This document shows, one piece after another, positions 27,153 through 35,290 of a stretch of DNA of 61,131 bases. This DNA comes from Oscillospiraceae bacterium (GTDB taxonomy: Bacteria > Bacillota > Clostridia > Oscillospirales > JAAYXM01): positions 1-61,131 of the forward strand of contig JAFSEA010000011.1 in assembly GCA_017435965.1 (NCBI GenBank). The letters are read 5' to 3'. Within the stretch, counting starts at the first letter, position 1. Every line of letters begins with the position of its first letter. A model generated the notes under the pieces. The model was not told where the DNA came from and ran no database searches. It saw only the letters and a list, made by a program, of their open reading frames with translations. A program made the position numbers and the translations under genes.

Positions 27153-28166
27153 ATGAGTGTTATAAAGCTATCGCCATTTGATGCGGTTTCCCCTGCTCTT
27201 GACCATGGAAATAAGATCTTTAATTACACACCAATAACTGTTTCAAAAATCCGTGACAAACGCATAAGCGAAACTCATTGGCACGACTATCTCCAGATAT
27301 GGTATACCATTTCCGGAAAATACACTCAGGTTGTAAACGGTGTCCGCTACCCTCAGGTTCCCGGCTCTGCCGCATTGATTTTTCCATATACCGTTCACAG
27401 CATTGACTCATCGGAATCCGACCTTTCAGAGCTTGATGTTATCTCAATTTCCATCAAAAAGGGTGAGCTTGAGAAGAAATGCATTCCCTTTCTTTCTCAT
27501 ACCTACAACATCGCTTCTTTTGATTCTTTCTACCTTTCCCCCGTTATTCAGATTGCAAAAAATCAAAAAGAAGTTGCGGATATTCTCTGCCACGACCTTC
27601 TTTCCGAGGCATCAAAACACTCGGCAATGTTCACAACGAAAATGTTTTCTGCCGTTGCACGTTTTCTTGAAATATGCATAGACAATTCTCTCCACTCTGT
27701 TCCGGAAAAAGAGCTGCACGCCGTGAAATCAAAGTCCGAATGCATTGATGCGGCTATGCAATATATGCTGGAGCACAAGATTGAAAACGTTTCAATCAAA
27801 GACCTTTCCTCCGTTGCACTTATGTCACGTCACATATTTACAGATACCTTCAGGAAAACAATCGGAAGAACTTGTCACGAATATCTTATGACTCTAAGGC
27901 TCGGAGTTGCACTTGAATATCTCCGTTATACAGACTTGTCAATCGCTGAAATAGCAGAAAAAAGCGGTTTTGCAAACGCAAGTCACTTATATAGAAACTG
28001 TATCAAAACCTATGGTATGTCTCCTCTCGATGTACGACGTGCCTGCGGAAAATGGGCGAGAGAATATGGCGACGAGCTTTTCAAAAGAGCTGTTTCCACC
28101 TCGGTTTATCCCGGAGTCATCACGGAAAACGACATAGAGATTCATAAATTTTCGCTTACCCTATGA
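27153..28166 (+). CDS. AraC family transcriptional regulator
   Basis: This 337-residue regulator has an N-terminal cupin-like sensor domain (HWHDYLQIWYTISGKYTQVVNG) and a C-terminal double helix-turn-helix at about residues 230-330. Recognisable pieces are ISIKDLSSVALMSRHIFTD in two runs, IGRTCHEYLMTLRLGVALEYL, and SIAEIAEKSGFANASHLYR before the final SPLDVRR. Members with this layout usually bind a sugar or related ligand and activate nearby catabolic genes. Its neighbours are a divergent secreted glycan-binding protein and a downstream AGE epimerase, so sugar sensing is likely; the ligand is unknown. AAAGGAGG precedes the ATG, and a terminator follows immediately. Confidence 0.92.
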   Translation: MSVIKLSPFDAVSPALDHGNKIFNYTPITVSKIRDKRISETHWHDYLQIWYTISGKYTQVVNGVRYPQVPGSAALIFPYTVHSIDSSESDLSELDVISISIKKGELEKKCIPFLSHTYNIASFDSFYLSPVIQIAKNQKEVADILCHDLLSEASKHSAMFTTKMFSAVARFLEICIDNSLHSVPEKELHAVKSKSECIDAAMQYMLEHKIENVSIKDLSSVALMSRHIFTDTFRKTIGRTCHEYLMTLRLGVALEYLRYTDLSIAEIAEKSGFANASHLYRNCIKTYGMSPLDVRRACGKWAREYGDELFKRAVSTSVYPGVITENDIEIHKFSLTL

Positions 28167-28206
28167 TATGCTTTTGTTCTTTTGATGAGCAAAAGCATAT
28201 TTTTTG
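28166..28206 (+). terminator. Terminator of the AraC-family regulator gene
   Basis: An 11-bp stem (28166-28176 with 28190-28200) is followed by a T-run at 28199-28205. The hairpin starts at the regulator's stop codon. Confidence 0.8.
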
Positions 28207-28228
28207 CCTTAACGTGCATTTTTCACCC

Positions 28229-28258
28229 TTGACCAAAGCTACTTTAAAATACTATAAT
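28229..28258 (+). promoter_or_regulatory. Promoter of the AGE epimerase gene
   Basis: -35 TTGACC (28229-28234) and a perfect -10 TATAAT (28253-28258) are spaced by 18 bases. The gene start is 33 bases downstream of the -10. Confidence 0.7.
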
Positions 28259-28290
28259 TACTTCATTGAAAACACATGAGGAGGCTCATT

Positions 28291-29430
28291 ATGGATTACA
28301 GAAAATATCTCACAGAAGATGTTTTGCCCTTCTGGCTCAAGCATTCAATTGACGAGGAATGTGGCGGAATTCTTCATCAGGTTGACAGAGAAGGAAACAT
28401 ATATTCAACAGACAAAAATGTATGGTTTATCGGCCGTGCTCTTTGGACATTCGCTGTGGCATACAACATGGTTGAAAAACGCCCGGAATATCTTAAAGCT
28501 TGTGAGACAATTTTTTCTTTTTACGAAAAATGCACACTTCCCGGCGGTCGTCTTCCCTTCACCTGTACCCGTGAAGGAGCCCCCATCCAGGCAAGAGATT
28601 ATTATTACAGCGAGGCATTTGCCGCAATAGGTTGTGCCCAGTATTACAGAGCATCAAAAAATCCCGAGGCGTTAAAGCGTGCAGAAATGTATTTCGATGT
28701 TATGTACTCCTTATACAAAAACCCGAATACAAAATCTCCCGAATCAAAAACAGAAAATCCCTGCACCGTTTTCGGACTTGAGATGATAATGCTTTCCGTT
28801 GCACAGTTTATGCGAAACCTTGGCGGAAACACAGAAAAATACGAGGCACTTGCAAATGAAGCTCTCTATAATATGGAAAACGGCGGCTATGTCCGTGATG
28901 ATTTACGTACAATCCGTGAATATATCCCAATCGGTGATGCTGTGCTTTCAGAGGATATGGCAAAGTATATATGCCCCGGACACGTTTATGAAGCCGCCTG
29001 GTTTGTTCTCTGCGAGGGTGAAACGAAAAACGACGACAGCATCCGTGCATTTGGCAGAAAGCTTCTCGAATATGCAATTCCCGACGATGTGAAGGACACT
29101 ATTTCCGTTGTACGCACAGGAAGATTCAAGCTTGAAAATGAGGACTATATATGGTGGCCGCAATGCGAGGCAATAATTGCATATAACCTTGCCTACAATA
29201 TTTTCGGTGACAAAAAATACAAAGAGATTGCAGATCGTTTTGAAGAATTTGCTTTCCTCCATTTTGCCGACAAAGAATGCGGCGAATGGTTTGAAGAATG
29301 CACTCCCGACGGAAAAGTTGTTTCAACAAACAAAGGCACAGTTCTCAAAGGACCGTTCCATCTTCCCCGAATGCTTTTCGGGATGATTTCACTTACAGAG
29401 ACGGGAAGCATTTTAAAATATTTAGAATAA
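28291..29430 (+). CDS. AGE family epimerase/isomerase (N-acylglucosamine 2-epimerase-like)
   Basis: This cytoplasmic (alpha/alpha)6-barrel enzyme belongs to the family of GlcNAc 2-epimerase, cellobiose 2-epimerase and mannose/glucose isomerases. Family features are DYYYSEAFAA, CPGHVYEAAW (catalytic His), WWPQCEA and the C-terminal KGPFHLPRML (second catalytic His). The in-frame ATG at 28276 lies just before the AGGAGG ribosome site, so I start at the ATG at 28291, six bases after that site, giving 379 residues. It has its own promoter and a long terminator and forms a single-gene unit beside the AraC regulator. The substrate is probably a sugar or amino sugar released from the polymer handled by the nearby lyase, by context only. 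Confidence 0.88.
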   Translation: MDYRKYLTEDVLPFWLKHSIDEECGGILHQVDREGNIYSTDKNVWFIGRALWTFAVAYNMVEKRPEYLKACETIFSFYEKCTLPGGRLPFTCTREGAPIQARDYYYSEAFAAIGCAQYYRASKNPEALKRAEMYFDVMYSLYKNPNTKSPESKTENPCTVFGLEMIMLSVAQFMRNLGGNTEKYEALANEALYNMENGGYVRDDLRTIREYIPIGDAVLSEDMAKYICPGHVYEAAWFVLCEGETKNDDSIRAFGRKLLEYAIPDDVKDTISVVRTGRFKLENEDYIWWPQCEAIIAYNLAYNIFGDKKYKEIADRFEEFAFLHFADKECGEWFEECTPDGKVVSTNKGTVLKGPFHLPRMLFGMISLTETGSILKYLE

Positions 29431-29433
29431 AAG

Positions 29434-29498
29434 AAAACACACCGCAAGATTCTGATAATTACCGAGAGGATTATATCAGGCTTGTGGTGTGTTTTTTT
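29434..29498 (+). terminator. Long-stem terminator after the AGE epimerase gene
   Basis: A long imperfect hairpin pairs 29434-29448 with 29481-29495, and its inner part contains further pairing (CTGATA with TATCAG). It ends in a T-run. It insulates the epimerase gene from the redox operon. Confidence 0.75.
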
Positions 29499-29559
29499 CA
29501 GATATCTATACCTTTTCTGACTTTCTCTTTTGGTAATCAAAAAATAAGATTTGTTAAAA

Positions 29560-29577
29560 TTGTTTTTTTTTTAACAA
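29560..29577. promoter_or_regulatory. Upstream Rex-like operator of the redox operon
   Basis: This 18-base site has a perfect right half TTAACAA and a degenerate left half TTGTTTT compared with the Rex consensus TTGTTAANNNNTTAACAA. It ends 6 bases before the -35 of the redox promoter. Its poly-T centre makes it a weaker candidate than the downstream site. Confidence 0.4.
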
Positions 29578-29583
29578 AAACTC

Positions 29584-29612
29584 TTGCATTTCAAAAAAAT
29601 ATGTGGTATCAT
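29584..29612 (+). promoter_or_regulatory. Promoter of the hdr-flx-frd operon
   Basis: -35 TTGCAT (29584-29589) and -10 TATCAT (29607-29612) are spaced by 17 bases. It is the only good promoter in the 245-base gap before hdrB, and it is bracketed by two Rex-like sites. The predicted transcript has a leader of about 55 bases. Confidence 0.65.
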
Positions 29613-29619
29613 ACGGAGG

Positions 29620-29637
29620 TTGTTAAAATTTAAACAA
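29620..29637. promoter_or_regulatory. Rex-type operator at the redox operon start site
   Basis: The sequence TTGTTAAAATTTAAACAA matches the Rex consensus TTGTTAANNNNTTAACAA at 13 of 14 defined positions. It lies at or just after the expected transcription start, where a bound repressor would block initiation. Rex represses NADH-consuming pathways and is released at high NADH/NAD+. The rex gene itself is not in this window. Confidence 0.65.
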
Positions 29638-29675
29638 ATTCACATATCGAAGCGGTATAAGGCGGAGGTCAGAAA

Positions 29676-30467
29676 ATGAAGGTTAGTTATTTCCCCGGAT
29701 GTACACTTAAAAATAAAGCAAAAGTGCTTGATTTATACGCACGAAAATCAGCCGAAGTTCTTGGCGTAACTCTTGAAGAAATAGATAACTGGCAATGCTG
29801 TGGCGGTGTTTTTACCACGGCACGGGATGAGGTTGCAACAAAACTTTCCTCTGTTCGGGCACTTATGGCGGCAAGAGACTCAGGTCAGCCTCTTGTGACC
29901 GTATGCTCTGCTTGTCACAACGTTATCAAGCAGACCAACAACGCGATGATTTCCGACGCCGAATTTGCAGACAAAGCAAACAGATATTTGTCCTGCGATT
30001 CTCCATATGCCGGAGATGCAAAAGTTTATCACTATCTTGAAATGCTGCGTGATCTTGTCGGTTTTGATGCTTTGAAAGAAAAGGTTGTAAATCCTCTGAA
30101 CGGCAAAAAAATTGCCGCCTATTACGGATGTCTTCTTCTCCGTCCCGGAAGTGTTATGAAAATGGATGATCCGGAAAACCCGACCATTATGGAAGATATG
30201 CTCCGTGCTCTCGGTGGTGATGCCGTAATTTGCGGAAAGCGAAATGAGTGCTGTGGCGGATATATTGCTATGGAAAGTCCGACGCTTGCAAAGAAAAGCA
30301 GTAATTCGGTGGTTGAAAATGCCATTGCCGCCGGTGCAGAAATGATTATAACAGCCTGCCCACTCTGCCGATACAATCTCATTAAGAACGGAAGCCCCAT
30401 ACCCGTTGTTTATTTCACGGAAATTTTAGCTGAGGCTCTCGGCATCAAGGAGGATATCCATGAATAA
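29676..30467 (+). CDS. hdrB: Heterodisulfide reductase subunit B-like (CCG-domain protein)
   Basis: This 263-residue protein has two cysteine-rich CCG domains like the catalytic HdrB subunit. The first has Cys9, Cys41-Cys42 and Cys77/Cys80 (CSAC); the second has Cys152, Cys192-Cys193 and Cys228/Cys231 (CPLC). Both therefore keep the ligands used for noncubane [4Fe-4S] clusters that split disulfides in methanogens. Bacteria lack CoM/CoB, so the physiological partner here may be another thiol/disulfide or a protein Fe-S chain. No DsrC-like protein is encoded nearby. It is the first gene of a nine-gene operon and overlaps hdrC by eight bases. AAGGCGGAGG precedes the ATG. Confidence 0.92.
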   Translation: MKVSYFPGCTLKNKAKVLDLYARKSAEVLGVTLEEIDNWQCCGGVFTTARDEVATKLSSVRALMAARDSGQPLVTVCSACHNVIKQTNNAMISDAEFADKANRYLSCDSPYAGDAKVYHYLEMLRDLVGFDALKEKVVNPLNGKKIAAYYGCLLLRPGSVMKMDDPENPTIMEDMLRALGGDAVICGKRNECCGGYIAMESPTLAKKSSNSVVENAIAAGAEMIITACPLCRYNLIKNGSPIPVVYFTEILAEALGIKEDIHE

Positions 30468-30846
30468 CAAAAACCTTCGTGAAGAAGTGCTTCGCATAAG
30501 CGGAGTAAATCCGAAAAAATGTATGCGTTGTGGCAAATGCTCCGCCACCTGTCCTGCCTATGATGAGATGGAATATCATCCCCATCAGTTTGTTTATATG
30601 GTGGAAAGCGGTGATATATCATCTCTTCTCGACTCCGAATCTTTATACAGATGTCTTTCCTGCTTTGCCTGCATTGACAGATGCCCCCGAAACGTTGAGC
30701 CTGCAAAGCTTGTTGAAGCAATAAGGCTTTCAAAGATAAGAAAACAAGGTGCAAACCATATGACGGCAAACGATGTTCCGGCACTTCTTGATGAAGATAT
30801 GCCGCAACAAGCAATCGTAAGTGCGTTTCGAAAATACAGTAAGTAA
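30460..30846 (+). CDS. hdrC: Heterodisulfide reductase subunit C-like ferredoxin
   Basis: This 128-residue protein carries two complete [4Fe-4S] motifs, CMRCGKCSATCP (Cys21, 24, 27, 31) and CLSCFACIDRCP (Cys65, 68, 71, 75), as in HdrC. It should pass electrons between HdrA and HdrB. The gene overlaps hdrB by eight bases, with the GGAGG site inside hdrB, and hdrA begins 14 bases later. No membrane segment is present, so the complex is soluble. Confidence 0.92.
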   Translation: MNNKNLREEVLRISGVNPKKCMRCGKCSATCPAYDEMEYHPHQFVYMVESGDISSLLDSESLYRCLSCFACIDRCPRNVEPAKLVEAIRLSKIRKQGANHMTANDVPALLDEDMPQQAIVSAFRKYSK

Positions 30847-30860
30847 GGAGGAAAAGACAT

Positions 30861-32855
30861 ATGCAAAGAATTGGCGTTTTTGTATGCTGGTGCGGCAGTA
30901 ATATCGCAGGTACCGTTGATGTAAAAGCCGTTGCCGAAGCTTTGAAAAATGAACCCGGTGTTGTTTTTTCCACCAATTATCAGTATATGTGTTCTCAGGC
31001 AGGTCAGGATATGATTAAGGCCGCAATAGCAGGGCACAAGCTCGGCGGCATAGTTGTTTGCTCCTGTTCTCCCCGTATGCACGAGGCAACATTCCGAAAG
31101 ACTGCCTCTCAGGCAGGAATAAACCCTTATATGGTTGAAATTGCAAACATCCGCGAGCAATGCTCCTGGGTACATAAAGATATGGCAACAGGAACGGAAA
31201 AGGCAATCATCCTCGGCAAGGCGGCTGTTGCAAAGGTAAATTTGAACACTCCCCTCACCCCCGGAGAATCCCCTGTAACCAAACGTGCTCTTGTAATCGG
31301 TGGAGGTATTGCCGGAATACAGACAGCTTTGGATATCGCCGATGCAGGTTTTCCCGTTGATATCGTGGAAACAAAACCGACAATCGGCGGAAAGATGGCA
31401 CAGCTTGACAAGACATTTCCCACCCTTGACTGTGCCGCCTGTATTCTCACCCCCAAAATGGTTGAGGTTGCCCAACACGAAAATATAAGGATTTTCTCAT
31501 ACAGCGAGGTTTCCGAGATAAAAGGGTTTGTGGGAAACTTTGATGTTACCATCAAGCGAAAGGCACGATATGTAAAAGAAGATATCTGTACAGGCTGTGG
31601 TGCTTGTGTTGAAAAGTGCCCTATGAAAAAGATTCCTAACGAATTCAATCTTGGTATGGATAATCGCAGTGCTGTATATATTCCCTTTGCTCAGGCTGTT
31701 CCGAAGGTGGCTACCATTGACCCCAATGCGTGTAATATGCTTAAAAACGGAAGGTGCGGAATATGTGCAAAGGTATGCACCGCCGGTGCCATTGACTACA
31801 CCCAGAAGGATGAATATATCGAAGAGAAATATGGTGCAATAGTCGCCGCAACGGGCTTTAATCCCATAAGTATGGATAAATTCGATGAATTTGCTTACAG
31901 TCAATCAAAGGACGTAATTACCTCTCTTGAATTTGAGAGGCTCACAAATGCCGCAGGTCCTACTGCAGGTAAGCTTTTACGTCCCTCGGACGGCAAGCAT
32001 CCCCACACAATAGTTTTTGTTCAATGCGTAGGCTCACGTTGTTCTGCCTGTACCGAAAAAGGAAAGGAATACTGTTCAAAAATCTGTTGTATGTACACGG
32101 CAAAGCACGCAATGCTCACCCGTGATAAATATCCCGACACAGAAGTTTATGTTTTCTATATAGATGTCCGCACACCCGGCAAAAACTTTGATGAGTTCTA
32201 TCGCCGTGCAGTTGAGGAATATGGTGTTAATTACATAAAGGGTATGGTGGGAAAAGTTACTCCCGAAGGCTCAAAGCTCAAGGTTCAGGCTTCCGATCTG
32301 ATAGCAAACAAGCAACTTCACATTGATGCCGACCTGGTTGTTCTTGCAGCGGCAATTGAGCCTGACAAATCTGCACGACCACTTGCCACGATGCTTACTG
32401 CAAGCATGGACACCAACGACTTTTTCACCGAGGCGCATCCAAAGCTTCGCCCCGTTGAGAGCCCCACGGCAGGCGTTTTCCTTTCGGGAACCTGCCAGGG
32501 TCCGAAGGATATCCCCGAAACGGTTTCTCAGGCAGGTGCTGCCGCTTCAAAGGTAATAGGACTTCTTGCAAAAGACAAATTAACGGGAAACCCCTGCATT
32601 GCAAAATCCGACGAATGGATGTGCAACGGTTGTTCTTCCTGCGGAAAAGTCTGTGCATACGGTGCTATCACCTATGAAGAAAAAGAATTCAGACTTCCCG
32701 ACAGAACAACGAAAATCAGAAGAGTCGCATCCGTCAATCCTGCAGTATGCCAGGGTTGCGGAGCTTGTACGGTCACCTGTCCCTCAGGTGCTATGGACTT
32801 AAACGGATTTACAACCACACAGATTATGGCGGAGGTAGATGCAATATGCAAATGA
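30861..32855 (+). CDS. hdrA: Heterodisulfide reductase subunit A-like flavoprotein
   Basis: HdrA holds the FAD that performs flavin-based electron bifurcation in characterised Hdr complexes. The 664-residue protein has the N-terminal HdrA segment (FVCWCGSNIAG, VVCSCSPRMHE), a GGGIAG dinucleotide-binding loop at about 147-152, the LDKTFPTLDCAACILTPKM motif, a [4Fe-4S] motif CTGCGACVEKCP (Cys243-253), and two more at the C-terminus (CNGCSSCGKVC from 588 and CQGCGACTVTCP from 630). It has no fused FrhB or NADH-binding domain, so electrons should enter through the Flx proteins encoded next. flxD overlaps its end by ten bases. Confidence 0.95.
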   Translation: MQRIGVFVCWCGSNIAGTVDVKAVAEALKNEPGVVFSTNYQYMCSQAGQDMIKAAIAGHKLGGIVVCSCSPRMHEATFRKTASQAGINPYMVEIANIREQCSWVHKDMATGTEKAIILGKAAVAKVNLNTPLTPGESPVTKRALVIGGGIAGIQTALDIADAGFPVDIVETKPTIGGKMAQLDKTFPTLDCAACILTPKMVEVAQHENIRIFSYSEVSEIKGFVGNFDVTIKRKARYVKEDICTGCGACVEKCPMKKIPNEFNLGMDNRSAVYIPFAQAVPKVATIDPNACNMLKNGRCGICAKVCTAGAIDYTQKDEYIEEKYGAIVAATGFNPISMDKFDEFAYSQSKDVITSLEFERLTNAAGPTAGKLLRPSDGKHPHTIVFVQCVGSRCSACTEKGKEYCSKICCMYTAKHAMLTRDKYPDTEVYVFYIDVRTPGKNFDEFYRRAVEEYGVNYIKGMVGKVTPEGSKLKVQASDLIANKQLHIDADLVVLAAAIEPDKSARPLATMLTASMDTNDFFTEAHPKLRPVESPTAGVFLSGTCQGPKDIPETVSQAGAAASKVIGLLAKDKLTGNPCIAKSDEWMCNGCSSCGKVCAYGAITYEEKEFRLPDRTTKIRRVASVNPAVCQGCGACTVTCPSGAMDLNGFTTTQIMAEVDAICK

Positions 32856-33277
32856 AAGAACATAAACCCCTGATTGTTGCATTCTGCTGCAACTGGTGTT
32901 CCTATGCAGGTGCCGATCTTGCAGGTAATAACCGCTTGAATTATCCTGCGGAAGTAAAGGTCATCCGTGTTCCCTGCTCCTGCCGGGTCAATCCCATGTT
33001 TGTTCTCCGTGCATTCCAGCGTGGTGCAGACGGGGTTATCATCTGCGGTTGCCATCCGGGAGACTGTCACTATGTCTCGGGCAATTATTACACACGCCGC
33101 CGTATGGCAATGCTCTTCTCAATGCTTGACTATCTCGGTATTGAAAAAGAACGCACCCGTATTGAATGGGTTTCTGCCGCAGAAGGTGCGAAATTTGCCG
33201 CAACTATGAATGATTTTGTTGAAACCGTAGCAAAGCTCGGTGAAAACAAGAGATTGGAGGATCTGCGATGCAAGTGA
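32846..33277 (+). CDS. flxD: MvhD/FlxD-type hydrogenase iron-sulfur subunit
   Basis: This 143-residue protein is an MvhD-family linker that connects an electron-input module to HdrA through a [2Fe-2S] cluster. The family cysteines are seen in CCNWCSYAGAD, RVPCSCRV and CGCHPGDCHY. The ATG at 32846 is placed by the GGAGG site at 32830 and overlaps the 3' end of hdrA; the open frame extends further upstream inside hdrA but lacks a ribosome site. The stop overlaps the next gene by ten bases. In the FlxABCD-HdrABC complexes of Desulfovibrio and Clostridia, FlxD is the equivalent subunit. Confidence 0.92.
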   Translation: MQMKEHKPLIVAFCCNWCSYAGADLAGNNRLNYPAEVKVIRVPCSCRVNPMFVLRAFQRGADGVIICGCHPGDCHYVSGNYYTRRRMAMLFSMLDYLGIEKERTRIEWVSAAEGAKFAATMNDFVETVAKLGENKRLEDLRCK

Positions 33278-34266
33278 TAACACGTGAACAACTCATTGAA
33301 AAAGCAGTTTCTCTGCTTGCCGCAAACACAGTTTCCTGCGTTCTCGGCTGGAGCCGCGGTGAATTTGATTATGACGTTTCCCCCGCCGTATTCAGAAGTG
33401 AGGAGGAGGTACGTCGAAACTTTGTGTGGAATGATTTTTGCGGTGCTAATATGTCAAAATACCTTATTTCAAAAGCCTCGGGTGTTGACGGAAAGATTCT
33501 TGTTTTCTTAAAGCCCTGCGATACATATAGCTTTAACCAGCTTCTTACGGAACACAAGTTTGACCGTGAGAAGGTTTATGTTGTGGCCGTTCCCTGCGAT
33601 GGTATGGCAGATTTCAGGCTTATAAAGAAAGTATGCGGCGAAGGTATCATCTCTATTGATTCAGAGGATGCAATCCTTAAAGTTAAAACACTTTACAGTG
33701 ACTCTCCCATTTCTGTCCCTCTCACGGATGTCCTTGCCGAGCGTTGTAAAAACTGCAAAAGCAAAAAACACGTTGCCTACGATGAGCTTCTCGGAGAAGA
33801 CGGAAACGTTCTTGAATCAGGTCGCTTTGATGAGGTAAAAAAGCTTGAAGCTATGACGGCGGAGGAAAGATTTGAGTTCTGGCAGAACGAGCTTTCACGT
33901 TGCATCCGTTGCAATGCCTGCCGTGATGTATGTCCTGCCTGTACCTGCGAAAAATGCGTGTTCAACAATCCTTCCTCGGGCGTTGAAAACAAGGCTGCCG
34001 CAAACAGCTTTGAAGAAAAGCTTTTCCACATAATACGTGCATTCCATGTTGCCGGCCGTTGCACAGATTGCGGAGAATGTTCAAGAGTTTGTCCTCAGAA
34101 TATTCCGCTTCATCTCTTAAACCGCAAGTTTATCAAGGATATAAATGAATTCTACGGTGAGTATCAGGCAGGAGAAGAAATTGGTCTTCGCGCTCCGCTT
34201 ACAGACTATACCACCGAAGACATAGAACCCTGCGAAATTTTCCATAGGAGGGATACAGATGCGTAA
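33268..34266 (+). CDS. FlxC-like 4Fe-4S dicluster protein
   Basis: This 332-residue Fe-S protein has an N-terminal domain with VFLKPCDTYSFNQLL (about 79-93) and CDGM, a CKNC pair at Cys160/163, and two ferredoxin motifs: CIRCNACRDVCPACTCEKC (from Cys212) and CTDCGECSRVCP (from Cys265). The arrangement resembles the Fe-S subunits of FlxABCD and of sulfhydrogenase/anaerobic sulfite reductase beta chains. It is related in layout to the next protein, which also pairs an acidic CD motif with a C-terminal dicluster. It overlaps flxD by ten bases and the next gene by eight. The FlxC label is by context; the family level is secure. Confidence 0.8.
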   Translation: MQVITREQLIEKAVSLLAANTVSCVLGWSRGEFDYDVSPAVFRSEEEVRRNFVWNDFCGANMSKYLISKASGVDGKILVFLKPCDTYSFNQLLTEHKFDREKVYVVAVPCDGMADFRLIKKVCGEGIISIDSEDAILKVKTLYSDSPISVPLTDVLAERCKNCKSKKHVAYDELLGEDGNVLESGRFDEVKKLEAMTAEERFEFWQNELSRCIRCNACRDVCPACTCEKCVFNNPSSGVENKAAANSFEEKLFHIIRAFHVAGRCTDCGECSRVCPQNIPLHLLNRKFIKDINEFYGEYQAGEEIGLRAPLTDYTTEDIEPCEIFHRRDTDA

Positions 34267-35290
34267 ATGCTCACTTTCGGAAATAAATTCTGTTTTTGCC
34301 GAAATTTCAAAAAGTATGACTCTGTATCTCCCGGTAGACGGAAGTGACGGCAGTTCTGCTTTTTCCCAATGGACAGAAGGCGTAAAATGGTCTGAGTCGC
34401 TCAATACCACAAAAAGCCCCAAAGATTTTTTCTTTCCTCAGACAGAAGACCTTATGGCTTTCAAAACTTCGGGAAAGAACATTGAACTTACTGACATACG
34501 CAAAGAATCCGAGGATTTTGTTGTTTTCGGAGTTCGTGCCTGCGATGTAAGAAGCTTTGATATTTTAGACCGTGTTTTTTTATCCGAGCCTTGTGACAGC
34601 TATTATGCTACTCGCCGTGAACACAGCGTTATAATATCTGTTGCCTGCTCTCATCCGTCAGAGACCTGCTTCTGCACTTCTTTTGGAATTTCTCCCGAAA
34701 ATCCCGATGGAGATATTTCCGCCTGGAAGACAGATACGGAAGTATATTTTTCCCCAAACACCGAAAAAGGTGCTTTGTTGATGGATAAACTCTCTTCCGT
34801 AACGGAAGAATGCTCCGACGAGGCAGTTGTAAAGCAGAAAGAGGAAATTTCAAAAATCTGCAGTCGTCTCCCGAATTCAAAGGTGGACACAAATACTTTT
34901 GGCGGTGGCAAAACCGCAGAGCTTTTCGATTCTCCCCTTTGGGATAAGCTTTCGGAAGCTTGTCTCGGTTGCGGAACCTGCACCTTTGTATGCCCCACCT
35001 GCCAATGCTATGACATCAAGGACTTCAACACGGGAAACGGAGTTATCCGATATCGTTGCTGGGATTCGTGTATGTATTCGGAGTTTACAAAAATGGCTCA
35101 CGGAAACAACAGACTCACTCAAAAAGAGCGTTTCCGCCAGCGTTTTATGCACAAGCTTGTATATTTCCCGGAAAATAATGACGGTATTTTCGGTTGTGTA
35201 GGTTGCGGACGTTGTCTTGCGAAATGCCCAATTTCGATGAATATAGTTAAGGTAATGAAAAAGTTTGGAGGGGAAAAAAGTGAAAAATGA
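34259..35290 (+). CDS. FlxB-like 4Fe-4S dicluster protein (sulfhydrogenase beta-type)
   Basis: This 343-residue protein resembles subunit A of anaerobic sulfite reductase and the beta subunit of sulfhydrogenase. It contains VVFGVRACDVRSFDIL (about 88-103), a cysteine cluster CSHPSETCFC (about 130-139), and two [4Fe-4S] motifs, CLGCGTCTFVCPTCQC (from Cys235) and CVGCGRCLAKCP (from Cys313). It should relay electrons between the FlxA flavoprotein and FlxD/HdrA. AGGAGGG precedes the ATG, which overlaps the upstream gene by eight bases. Its end overlaps flxA by eleven bases. It is cytoplasmic, with no membrane segments. Confidence 0.82.
   Translation: MRKCSLSEINSVFAEISKSMTLYLPVDGSDGSSAFSQWTEGVKWSESLNTTKSPKDFFFPQTEDLMAFKTSGKNIELTDIRKESEDFVVFGVRACDVRSFDILDRVFLSEPCDSYYATRREHSVIISVACSHPSETCFCTSFGISPENPDGDISAWKTDTEVYFSPNTEKGALLMDKLSSVTEECSDEAVVKQKEEISKICSRLPNSKVDTNTFGGGKTAELFDSPLWDKLSEACLGCGTCTFVCPTCQCYDIKDFNTGNGVIRYRCWDSCMYSEFTKMAHGNNRLTQKERFRQRFMHKLVYFPENNDGIFGCVGCGRCLAKCPISMNIVKVMKKFGGEKSEK

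Noticed and set aside
29551..29577. A wider Rex-like pair TTGTTAA ... TTAACAA with a 13-base gap
   Set aside because: Rex sites have a four-base centre. The 18-base arrangement at 29560-29577 uses the same right half with the correct spacing, though still imperfectly.
29676..33277. HdrABC genes as evidence for a methanogenic archaeon
   Set aside because: Bacterial glg, scp, gerW, SLH and sigma-A promoter features surround them, and Flx-Hdr systems are known in anaerobic bacteria.
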